Shown in pieces: positions 27,801-39,800 of a stretch of 64,000 nucleotides of DNA (position 1 is its first letter; each line of letters opens with the position of its first letter). A program made the translations under genes and the position numbers. The notes below the pieces were generated by a model. That model did not search any database, was not told the origin of the DNA, and was given only the letters and a program-made list of their open reading frames with translations. Source of the stretch: Aplysia californica (lineage: Eukaryota > Mollusca > Gastropoda > Aplysiida > Aplysiidae); the NCBI RefSeq assembly GCF_000002075.1, contig NW_004797305.1, positions 1 through 64,000 of the forward strand, given 5' to 3'.

Positions 27801-30800
27801 AGCTATCCTCTCTGATAATGACATGCGTCAGTCTTACTTATACAGTTACCACCAGTGCTTGCCTTTCATACGCCCACTGTTTGACCTATTAAAACAGGAA
27901 CGTTTGAACATCTCCTTTGCTTCCACCCTTAGCCCCACCCAACAATGCCATCATGTAACAACGATTCAAGGAACTCCTTTCTCGGCTGGCATTGGTCAAT
28001 CTAATTTCACACCTCCGGCTTCTGGACACGAGCACTCTCACGGGCAGTCGTGAGATTTCACACCCACACTACACTGACCATCTGCATCACTCAGGGCTCA
28101 CATGATGGGGTAACATCTACCCGCAAATTGCACCTCTTCTCCCCTTCCTCGGCCAGCGGCATGGCCATAGCATTAAGTTTAGAGCCGTCGGAACCAAACT
28201 TGCGAGTTTTGTTTCAAATCAGGGTTGAGCGGGCAAAGCATTTTCCGTCTTAGACAGGTGAAACCCTCGGAAGGGAGCAGATTTTTGTTTCTGTTTCCGC
28301 TTTGGACAGGTTTCCGTTTTATACAGGTAATTAAAGAGGAATATATCAACGGGGGAGCCGGGATATTCCGTTAAGACAGGTTTCTGTTTTACACAGGTTT
28401 CCGTTAAGGCAGGTTCGACTGTACAATCCAGAATTACACTTGGATGATTCTTACAAACGAAGGATACATCGACATAGAGAGTGCAAAAAATATGGCATGA
28501 TGAGGGAACAGCACTGGGACAAGGATAAAACTTACAAAAAATTTTTAACGCATCATAAAATTATAAATAATAAAAGCATATAAGTAACAACAGAATATTG
28601 TATCGAAGCTTATTAAATTGAACTTACAAACTGGTATGACATGAACTATCCTTTTGTCTGTTTCTAGAAGAAATCCTAGTTATTTTTGAAACACAGATTC
28701 AGTCTGTGTCGGTTTTTACTAAAAACTAAACTTATTTTTTTTAACGTTTCATACGGGGCGGGGAATATTTCAATCATCTATTACTCCTGAACGCACAAAC
28801 ACCCACCTTTTCAAGTTGATACTGTTCTTGCAACATGGCGGGCAGACGCTGCAGCAGGCTGAGGAAGCACTTGGCCTGATTCAGCCCCATGATGCCCTGC
28901 TGTTTGAGAGACTTGCGAGCCAAGGCCAGCACACGGTTGGTGTGGAACAGCTCCGAGGAGTAGTTCAAGATAACAACATCCTGGTCAAAGTAAAAGAAAA
29001 GATTTATAAACAAATGATTTACCAATGGCGATTAATTAATATTGCACACATAAAAAAACAAACCATTTACCTTCAAAGCAGACAGGGTCAATCCCTAGAG
29101 CATATATAGAAAAACCAATCAAAACAAAAATCAAGTTGCTTCAAAATACATCCGTAAATGTCCAGAGAAATCGAGCTCCTGTTGATACGAATGGGAAAAA
29201 TGACCAGCTTCTACTTAGAGTTGGGGCGAGTTAGAGAAATTTCCGCCATGAACGCCTTGCTACAATGTGGGGCAGAAAGGTGATTTTCTGATATTTAAAA
29301 AAATTATTTTGGGGGTGTGGGGGGGGTGTGTGAGTGTAAGTGGTATGCAATGGAAGGAATCGCTCCCCGTTCGTCCATCCGCCTGCTTCAATGCATGGAG
29401 TCTCTCTGTCCGTCTGCTCGCTCGCTAAATGAACTGTTGTCTCTGTCCGACGTGTACCCAGTACCGATCGACACTTCACAAGCGGACAGCTCATACCCAT
29501 TCGCTCGTTTGCGAGTAGTACCAGCGAACCGTTCGTTATTTGCTGACGCTGATTTAGCGAGCCTGACTCAACTCTATTTCTACATGATAAAAATGCATGA
29601 AGAAAAAAAGTGGCACAATGACAAAGCTTTTTAACCCTATCCATACGCCATGGGGTCATTTTGTACTCCCGTGGTTTATTCTTCACATTTTAGAATACTT
29701 CTAGTGCGAAGACCTATTTGAAACTTTCAGTATTTCTCACAAAATCATTCTGACAGACTGCTATGCAAAGTGTACGGATCAGATTAACGAGTAAATTTCC
29801 TCTTTGGAAAATGGCGGCACACAATTCCCCACGTCGTATGGATACGATAGTAAAACACGACGTACAGATAGGGTTAAATTTCAGTGACAGTACTTTCATT
29901 TGACATGATTATAAGCAACAAGACACATTTCTCAAACATAACAACATTAAGCATTAAGTATACAGCTCTATTAAAAAAAGATATATCACCAGATCTGAGT
30001 TGTAGCGGTTAGGTGCTTTGCTGTTGCATGCAGGAGACCTGAGTTTGATTCCTGAGTGAACAGAAATTCTTATAAAGTATCAGAAAGGATGTGTATCCTT
30101 CTCGGCACGGGTAAGCCCTACCAGGCATGGTCGGAAGCCTGCCTCCTAAATGATCTAAATCGTGTCGATGAGAGCGCAAAAATACCTACATTTAAAAAGA
30201 AAATGTGTCACAAAAGAATTCAGCATGTACCACTTCCCATACATCAGAACATACCTTGCAGCGACTGAACGATGCAGCCATGCAACGCTCGGCAAACCAC
30301 TCAAGGGTCCTCACGTTGCCCATGCCTGTATACGTCTGCAGCAGACACTTGTCCTGTGAACATATTTACAGAATTCAGAAATATGTTAGCTTTTATACAT
30401 AATAAATAATACAATATAAGGCATTTATATAGTGCTCAACCCCAATTCAAGTGCACAGGCTCTGAGCACTTTACAATATAACAGTAGTACATAAACAGCA
30501 CTCTGTGTTCTGACTTAACATCTATATATAGATAACCTTACTTATGGAAAAGAGAGTCGTGGTAAAGCATTTTTCAACTTTGGAATTTCGTTTCATTTTC
30601 CAACATTTGTTACTCCTATTCATGACAATGATTATTCACAAAAATTAAGAAAGACTGATTAAAATGAAGTTTACATAAAAGTGTTTATACTATTTCAGGA
30701 CAAAAGAAGAACCATTAAATTCTATACACTGTGGTACAGAGAATTTATAAAATTGAACAGCCGTAAGAAAAAACTTGAGTTATGTTCAGGAAATCAGTAT

Positions 30801-33800
30801 CCAAAGATTTAGACGGAGATATTATTGCCTTACAAATTGTGAAAACTTATAAAGATCTTTCCCCACCAATGACAGTTTCACTGACCTGTATGGACCAGAT
30901 GTTGAGCCAGCCTTTGGAACAGCCACTTGCCAGCATAAGGCCATCAGGGCTGAAAGCTAAGGCAGAGATAGGAGCTATGTGACCACAGAGAGTCATCTCT
31001 GGCTTTCTCTTCAACTGACTCGGCTTCTGAGTTTCGTTGGGCACTGGCTCATCTTCATTCTACACACAGAACAAGGGAGAAACACTTAGAGCAAAAGCCT
31101 TCCAGGAATGTCAGATTAAAATTTGAGCACATAAATCACTGAGGTTAGGGTAGCACTCAAACAAAACACTTTATTTGAAAATGTTCTATTCTTTTCAAAA
31201 CTTTATAAATCAATACTGATACCTATAGTTTTATAAGTCTTTATCAGGGCACAGTTTTGAAATTTTGTGATGTGTAGAGCACAGCTGTTTGGTTCAAAGA
31301 CAAAACAAGTAATTTCACATGAGTTTCTGAAATGATATTTTAGCAAGTTTCATGACTTTTTGACCTCGTGCACAGGAATATAAATAAAAAATTAGTGCTA
31401 AAGTTCAGCACTAATAATACTTGATTATATATGAGTGTCAAGCAGCAAAACCTTTTAACTGAATTATACCAAAGACATGTTCAGTCCATTCTGACTAATG
31501 TAGAGAAAACTGCAAAAAGAGGGAATGACACAAATGCTTTTGCCGTGCCCTAAAAAAAGGACCAAAAAAATTACATGAGACGTGGACTCATGGAGAGACT
31601 GTGGCTTCAGTGGGGATGAGCTTGAAGTTGGCTGTATAACTGTCCATAGGTAGACAACACCATTCTCACAGCCACTGTTACAGAAAGACAGGGTCATAAA
31701 GATGTAAGTTTGGAATTATACTTCATGACAACAACCTTTATTAAACAAAAAAAAAAACCCCTCTTTCTCACTCATCATTGACTTTACGCAACAAAAACCC
31801 AAGTCAAACAAAACCAGCACATGCTGGGGGAAAAAGTTATGATCAGCATTGTAAAATGCAGGAACTATTAAAACATTACTTACTGATCCAATGTCCTTCA
31901 GGCCCATTACTACCTTAAACAATAAAGAAAGACATACATTTATTGTCCATTCATCAAACACTGAGAACAATACTACTAGCCAGAGTGCCACTGAGGGTTG
32001 AAATTTCCACAAGCAAATTGATTGTAATCGAAATGAAATAATGACATTACATTTAAGAGAGATGACATATGGCTGTCTAAGAAATATAAAAAATTTGGAA
32101 TATCCTGCCCATCTAGAATTATGAAACTTAACAGAACAGCAGGGTCGCTTTCCGAATTCCATGAACTACATTTTCACCAAATTTATGACTTTTCTCCAAA
32201 GGATGACAGCTCTTCACCCACCTGGCTAGCATGAGGCGTTTCTCGGAGCCCAAGCCCCACATGTTGCACCATCTGAAGTCAGAGACAGCAGCAGCATGTG
32301 GCAGCGAGTCCCAAGCTGAGAGCCCCTCCTCCCCGGCTGTGATCCACACGCGAAGGTCTGTCTCCCCCATGGCACTACTGGCCAGTAATTTGCCCGTTGG
32401 GTCCCAGCTCAGGAGCGAAATGGAGCTCTGTGTTCACAAGTGCCAATAGAAAGGACATTTCACATTCTAATAGTCTCAAATCAAATTAAAAAAAACCCAA
32501 CAATGCTGAAACAATGTACTCTCCATTTTTATCTGCTCAGTATAAATAAACATAACATTATGTTCTCATCAGTTACTGACTCACAAAAATAAACCAGGCT
32601 AGAAAAAAAACTGTAACACAAATTAAATTATTATAAACAGAAGCTTCAACATCAGAGCCAGTCAGTCTTCATCATTGAGTTTTGTCAAAAATGAACATTA
32701 GGACCCAAGATCCGTATAATAGCATAACACACACATCTCAAAGGTGGATGTTAGTTGAAGACAGACATGGGAAAAATCAAGTTTGTAACCAAATGGTTAC
32801 CTTGTGGGCATCTACATTCAAAGGCTGCTCAAAATCTTCTCGGCTGCACAGTGAGATAACTCCATCACTGTAAGACACAGCAAAACGGTGATCTTCCTCA
32901 TACCACACAATGCTGGTCACCGACACTGTGAAAAAACAAATGGAGGAGCAGACACTTATAAAGTATTTATTCCTGGTATAACAGAATGTCTGGTTTACCA
33001 CAAAGCAGGATGAACAACAGCAACTAACAACTTGTCTCCAATACTGGTCAGTGAGGTGCAAAAATGTTTACTTACTGAGGTTCAAGAACATTGCTTCTGT
33101 GTTACAGAACATTTCTTTTGACAAAATCAAACTCAAGTCATTGGTAAAAAAGTATAAGTGTAATGCCTCAGGCAGTTAGCATTGCATATTTCTATTGCAA
33201 AATGTGCTATAGCCTCATCTTCTTCATTATGGTGTGAAATTCAATTCCATTTAGCATATAATTACTCCTCTTCATTTTCCCTTCAATTTCATAAATAAAA
33301 AAGGTTATTTAACTTTTTTTTAAAGCTTAACACACAGACGTAAAGAAAAATTTCAACTGACCATTGCGACGACGGCAGTGCTCCATCTCAAAGCACCTGT
33401 AAGTGGAGCTGTCAATTATGTCCACCATGCCCATGGTGCCATCCAGGCGACCCACAAGCAGTGTATCTCCCACCACACCGATCCGGCCTTCAAACATGCC
33501 TTTACTGCCAGGCCAGGCCAAGGCTGTCACCCACTGGCTCTGTTCTATAAGGTGACCTCGACCTCCTGTACAAAATGAAAACAAAGGGTTGTGAAGGACA
33601 TTACTTGCTTCTTCTTTTTTGTGAAGAAAATGTTGAGCTGAAGTATACTAACCACCTGTACAAGATAAAGACACAAGAAAGTAAATAGCAAGGAACAAGT
33701 TATGGAAAAGTAACTGTCAAAGATCGGATGGAGCAGACACCACTAAAGCCACCTTGAAACACCAGTTTTGCAACAACAATAACAATAACAAAAAACTACT

Positions 33801-36800
33801 GGCAAGAGACTTTGTAAAGGTTTGCATTAAACTCAGACATTTAGCCATGTCCCAATGACATGATTAAACTCAAAGAAAGACATGTAGTCCACGGGAAAGT
33901 CCTCAAAATCATAACTTTAGATTTATTAAAAAAACAACAACAACAAAACAACCAACAGCATTGTTAGCATCAGTAAAAAGGTCTCTGTTACTTCCTGAAA
34001 AAATGCTCTTGGCATTCTGAGTTCAACGCCTTGTAACTATAATACAACAAAAGATGAATTAGAAAAGCTGAAGCAGCCTGCCTTTGCTGCAGATTTATAT
34101 TCTCAAGGTCATGTCTTTACAGAACTCAATCTGACACTATTCCCAGCTTACTGAACACTTTTTCCCTCATTTAAGGTATTCACTGACCTCCAATCATCCA
34201 CACATTGACGAGATTGCCCATGCTGCCAGCTAAAAGTTTTCCTGTGCTGCTCCAACACACGTGACTGATCTGGTTACCGTCCAGCTCCTCCACACTTGTC
34301 TCACTACCGCGGTTAAAGATGCAGGTCTGTTGCAAGAACTGGTGAGTTTTGTTGGGAAGACTCCACACACGGACAGTCCCATCGTAGCCACTAAAAGACA
34401 TGACAATAGGCTATCATGTCTGCAGTAAGTAGACAGTACACGATAAGCTGATCCTCAACATTTCTTTCATAATATGTGTCACGACGCGGTGAAATCAGGT
34501 GCTAGTCAAATTTTGGGCATGTGGAGTTTTTAGCATCATCTGAAAGCTGATTTTATTTGCCTTGCATCCATCAAAATAAATATACCTTGAATAGAACTCA
34601 AGATATTTGCGATTGAAGAAAGTGAGGTCGTCTGGTTTCAGTGGTGACATTAGCGAGAAAAAGCTCGCTAAAGTCTGATAACTCCAATAGCTAAACAGTC
34701 TTTGAAAACTGAAAAAATGACATATTTTATGCCTTTAATCAATGTTTTCAGTAAAATTCAAATGGAAATGTTTTTATATTGACATAAAAGAGGTTAAACC
34801 AAAAAATAAAAATTTTATAAAAATTTCCAAACGGCGGAAAAATGCCTGTTTCTCCAATTTCGTTGTTTTGATGAGCGCCTGATTTCACCACGCTGCCTCA
34901 CACATTTATTTTTGAGACTTAAACTAATTATTTCCACACTTCAGTGCAAGGTTTTGTTTATTTATTTGAGTAAAAAGAACCACATTAGGAATGTATAGGT
35001 CATTTAGTGCTGGGAAAAAGTAAGACAGACAAACAGAAACAACAGAGGGAAAGGAAAAAAAGTAGGACCATAACAATATACCCGTAAACCAAAATATATG
35101 GAACTTAAAAAAATTGATCACAGACAAAAAAATAAAAGAACACAAGTACTTTACTATAAAAATGGGTTGGCTTATGATCAACGAAATGACTGTGTCATGA
35201 TCATACCAGCTGATTATAATTCACTTTCACAAGACAATTACCATAACTGAATCTCTCAATTCCAGAACCCCTCTGGCATTCAAATGCTACAAAGGATAGC
35301 AGGTATATCTTCCGCAGGTTTTCACGGACTACTCTCCTTTATCTTTTTCTGCATTCCATTGCACGGCGCCCACAGGTTCAAAGAAGAAGAAAAGAAAGTT
35401 CTAAAATGAAATGACAGGAAAAGATTCAGTGCAAACCTTGAGGCCAGGAGCCCTTTGCGTGCACTCCACCAGCAGCCATTGAGCCTGTTCTGGTGTCCCT
35501 CGAGCTTGACAATGGAGCAGGTGGGCATGTCCCCTCCCAAGTCTACTTGGTTGTCAGAGCCAGAAGACATCTGGTGTCCATACACTGAAAGAGCCTGAAA
35601 GAAGGGAAAGGGAGTGGGGCACTCAGCTGTTAGAAGTAGAGTACGCACAATCAAAGCTTGGACTTTTATAAAAGAAAACAATTCTTTCCAAATCCACATA
35701 CAGAGAAAAAGGATCAGTAAATTCTCAGCAACAGAAGTCAATAAAGTAAAAAAAAGTGTCACTTAACAAGTTAGTACAAGCTTTATATCAATTTATTTCA
35801 AATATTTCGTGACTGATTGAAAAATGAATGTAGATTTGCTTCAGACAAACAAGAAGAGACATCACATAAGCAAGCCATTAGTAGTCTTTTCACATCATAA
35901 AGAAACTAAAGAACTACTTTTAATAGTAATCTTTGCACATCATGAAGAATCTAAACAACTTCTTTTTTTAAATTGATTTTGTTAATCCTCTACCTTTTCT
36001 TGAAATGAAAAATACTGGTTACTAAAATCTGATAGAGCAAAATCTCAATGAGCTTTGGGTTAAAGAGTAAAGTACAGTCAAAATGGTACAAGACAGCCAC
36101 CTTCTGTCTAGAGAAAAGTGGTTGTCTCGGCCAGATGCCTGTTAGAGCAGGTTTTACTGTATTCTTTTTTAGGCACAAAAAAAAATTATTTTTACATATG
36201 AGTTGAGGCATCATTAGCACATGTGACTGCATGTATGGGATTATTGGGTCACTCACGCGGACAAGTTGTTTGGCAGACCACTGTCGGTGGTGAGGAGGCA
36301 TGCGTGCAGAGATGACACAAGCAGACAAAGCGTTAATCATCTGTAGGTGGGAGCACTTGCTCAGGTCTGTGGCTGGGGACTTGTGCTGAGCTGACACTGG
36401 GAGATGGACGGGTACACAAAAACAGACAGAGAATGGGGAGTAAGGGGGCATAAGACTTTTAGCGTACTTTGCAGTTGGATTGGACAGGAAATCAAAATGA
36501 CAAAATGAAATAACAATAATGATAATAACTGCATTTATGTGGTGCATATCCATGCTCTTCAGCATGCTTTATGTATTTTCTAACAATTATTGCCCCAACA
36601 GACCTAAGAACATTCAAAAACATTTTTCACTTTCCCAAGAAGCATACAGTGCAAGTAGCCAACTAAGCGCTCAAACACTTACAAACTGACATGATCTTAT
36701 TTCACCAGGTACCCATTCAAACCTGGGCAAAGTGAGGAAAACTTATTTAAAGTGCCTTTCCCAAGGACACAACGTCTGACCCCTGACTGTGTTCCGACCC

Positions 36801-39800
36801 ACGACCTTTCAGTTGCCAGCCATATTGCCTAAACACTGGACTATCAACACCAATAACCATAAAAGTATGTATTTCAGTTGCAAAGTTGGTATTGATCAGC
36901 CCACAAAACAAAATATCTCATCCTTCAAATCAAAGAATTATTCAAAAATTCTGTTTATCTAAAACTGAACATTCTGGTTTTCATTATAAATGTTATGGCG
37001 CTCATATGTCCTTATGCAGTTGCGAGCGCCGTAAAACCCTCTACTATAAAAATTTTAAAAAGTTAATTACATAACTGTTTCACATAGGACTTCCCTGCAG
37101 CATGGAGTTAGTATCAAAACTATTTATTGATATAACAAGGTGGCTAACCTTTTTCTGCAGAGAGCTGCGCCTGGAGTAGCCTGTAGTTAAAGCCTTTCTG
37201 GGCTAGAAGAGACACCAGAGCCTGAGTCACGGCAAAAGCAGCTGAGTCTGTGCCACGACCTGCTGCTGCGGGCGAGCGATGGCTGCCATGCTCCTCCGCA
37301 GCGCCTGCACTCATGCCCATGGAAGCCATCATCAGCTCCTGAGAAATGAAATAAAATTTCAACATCAAATGACTACTAAGCGTTAACATGAACAGCCAAT
37401 TGGTGAAAAATAATCGCTTTTTTCTGGCAGTCTTCAGAACATCCCTGAAACCCTATTTCCCAAGAAAAACCTCCCTCCACATTTCAGTCTCCATCTCAGT
37501 CCTTAACCCCTTCACTGCCAGACCTAGACCTGCCACTTTATGAAATCTAAAAATCAGGATCTCGAAAAACTTAAGGTATTCCCCATTGTGCTATCCAGCA
37601 CAGACCTCAGCTCCAATCAAATCTTAAATTTGCATTTTTTTTTTACTTGCACCACCTTTACCTTGAATAAGTACATGCATCACGACAAACACATCAAGCC
37701 TAGGTGTCTAAAAATCTCACCCACATCCCACACTGATAAGTCCCAAAAGACACTTCAACCAATGTGACCTGTGTGAATGAATTTTGTTGACCCCAACAAC
37801 TGACAGCCCCCGGCACATGTGCTACTGACAAAGGCACAAGGTATGTCACATGTTGTGAACGTGTGTTTGAAAGTGTCACCGATTCACCGACTAACTCGGA
37901 CAAACCTTCCTTTTAAAGCAACAGCAGAACAACGAATAATAATAATATCATAATTGGTACACTTATCAGGCTTTCATCGGAGAATTCTGGGTAACAAAAG
38001 CGAAAGTAGAGCTTGAAAGTATCCAAGTCAGAATTCCATATCGATACTGCTTCGATTCTAGTTGAAAAAAAAGTGTGCGAGTCAACTACTAAATCCGACA
38101 TTGATGTTTTAGTGCTATTTCAGGAGACGTATTTTGTTTTGAGAGTATAGATCTAGACCTTCTAATTTTTTGCATCTATCAAGATTTATTGCTCCATTCC
38201 AGTAGAGTGTAAAACAAATATAGTAGGCCAATGACTTTCAGTGGATGTTAATGTGCCGATCATTCCTTTCATTGAAAGGGGGCCCAGCTAGTGTTAGATA
38301 AGCCTAAAGACAGGACAGGACCAAGGCACCTGAGTACACAGCTGTATCAATTGCTTCAGGGCAGCAGGGTTCTCCTCTATCAAAGCACCAATGGCAGCTG
38401 TCAGATGCTTTAGATGCAAGGAGGACTCATCACTTCTTGAGCTGCAGCCAGACAATTCCATCTTGCCGGAAGCACACAGGGACATGAGTCGCACTATCTG
38501 CATGATATCTGCTAGGCCAATCTGCTCCAAAGCAGCAGACAAACTGCACGCTTGACTACTGAAATGCCAAACATTAACTAGGTGAATAACCAGGGGTAAC
38601 AGAACGCAAGAAAGGATGCAACAAAATAAAAACCTAAAAAATGACCAAACTAAATTGAGCAAAAGTGACTTCAGATTAGTTTTCATTGAAGCCTACTTCA
38701 CACATGTGTGTATCTCAGAATTACAATCAAACTTTTTCCAAAGCATTAGTATGTATGCCTGTTCTATAGGGTTCAAGATCATCTGAACCAAATTAATTTA
38801 GTTTTCAAAGACAGCAATAACTCTCAGCTGTAACAGCGCTAGTTTTCCAGTGATATGCGAGACTGCAAAAGGGACCAAAAATAAAAGCTTTCCTTTAACT
38901 CTCATTTAATCATGCTGCACCAACCTCCGAGCCAAAAAAGAGAGCATCCGCATACTGACAGCCCGGGCTACCAACGTCTGAGCGGCACTGACACAGCTGC
39001 GGAGAGCCACTACTTTCTCCCCCATCTTGCTGAGGTTGGATGCTTGCTCCCCGAGGCTGCGCGGCTTCACCTCACACTTGACACTCTTTGGCATGGCTCC
39101 CTGAGTCACTCCCATCAGGTACATGTTGGAGATGGATACTGACAGGGGAGACAAGGTAATGGTCATTCAGTGCACAGAAAAGGCAAGACAGTCAGACACA
39201 ATAGACGGAAAATAAACAAATAGGACCTACTTGTTTCCCCCACCCACCCATTTCTGACTGGGATCCCGCAAAAAACATGAAAAAATATGATTATTTTAGT
39301 CCTGCCAAATTTGAATAATTCAACTATCTGAAAAGGGAGTGCATACAGACCCGGTAACCAGGAACAAAGTCACAAAGTATACAGACCCGGCAGGGGAACT
39401 CTTTTGTGATTTCAGAAAGTTTCAGCGCCCTCCTGGTTCAGGGTAGACCTAGGTTCTTCTTGATCTATAGCCTAGGTCTAGATCTAGACAGACAGATATA
39501 AATCATTGATCTAGTTTCGAGGCTAGCCTAGATCTAGATCTAAATGAAGATTCCGCAAGTCTTTTCGATGAACGAGCGTTTCTCCTCCGTTTTGGAGTTG
39601 GAGGAATCACAATTTGAAGAAAAGAACAATGTCATAATTTCAATCGAGCAGTCTCTCTCTCTCTCTCTGTATCGCTCGCATTCTCTTTTTCTTTGTTTGT
39701 CTTTCTTTCTCCCCACATATTTCCCACTCTGTCTTTCTCTCGTTCCCTCCTGCCAACTGGGGCATGTCATATACATTTTGCAAGCATCTCTCTCTCTCTC

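Larger units (their letters stand above)
30354..36256 (-). other. Introns within the WD40 region
   Basis: Introns of 300-1,050 bp. Besides the tail relic (30405), the TIR element (34474) and the tiny pogo-like MITE (36075), I recognise only A-rich stretches. One ~45-bp AGACAAACAGAAATAACAGA-like block at about 35025-35070 is also present at about 11295-11340. Confidence 0.5.

Noticed and set aside
18051-35594. Treating the RCC1, WD40 and SPRY regions as separate genes
   Set aside because: All 52 exons join with consistent phase in one strand and in HERC1 domain order; there are no internal stops or promoter-like breaks.
37503-37530. TTAACCCCTTCACTGCC as the end of another TTAA MITE
   Set aside because: No inverted partner was found within the same intron.
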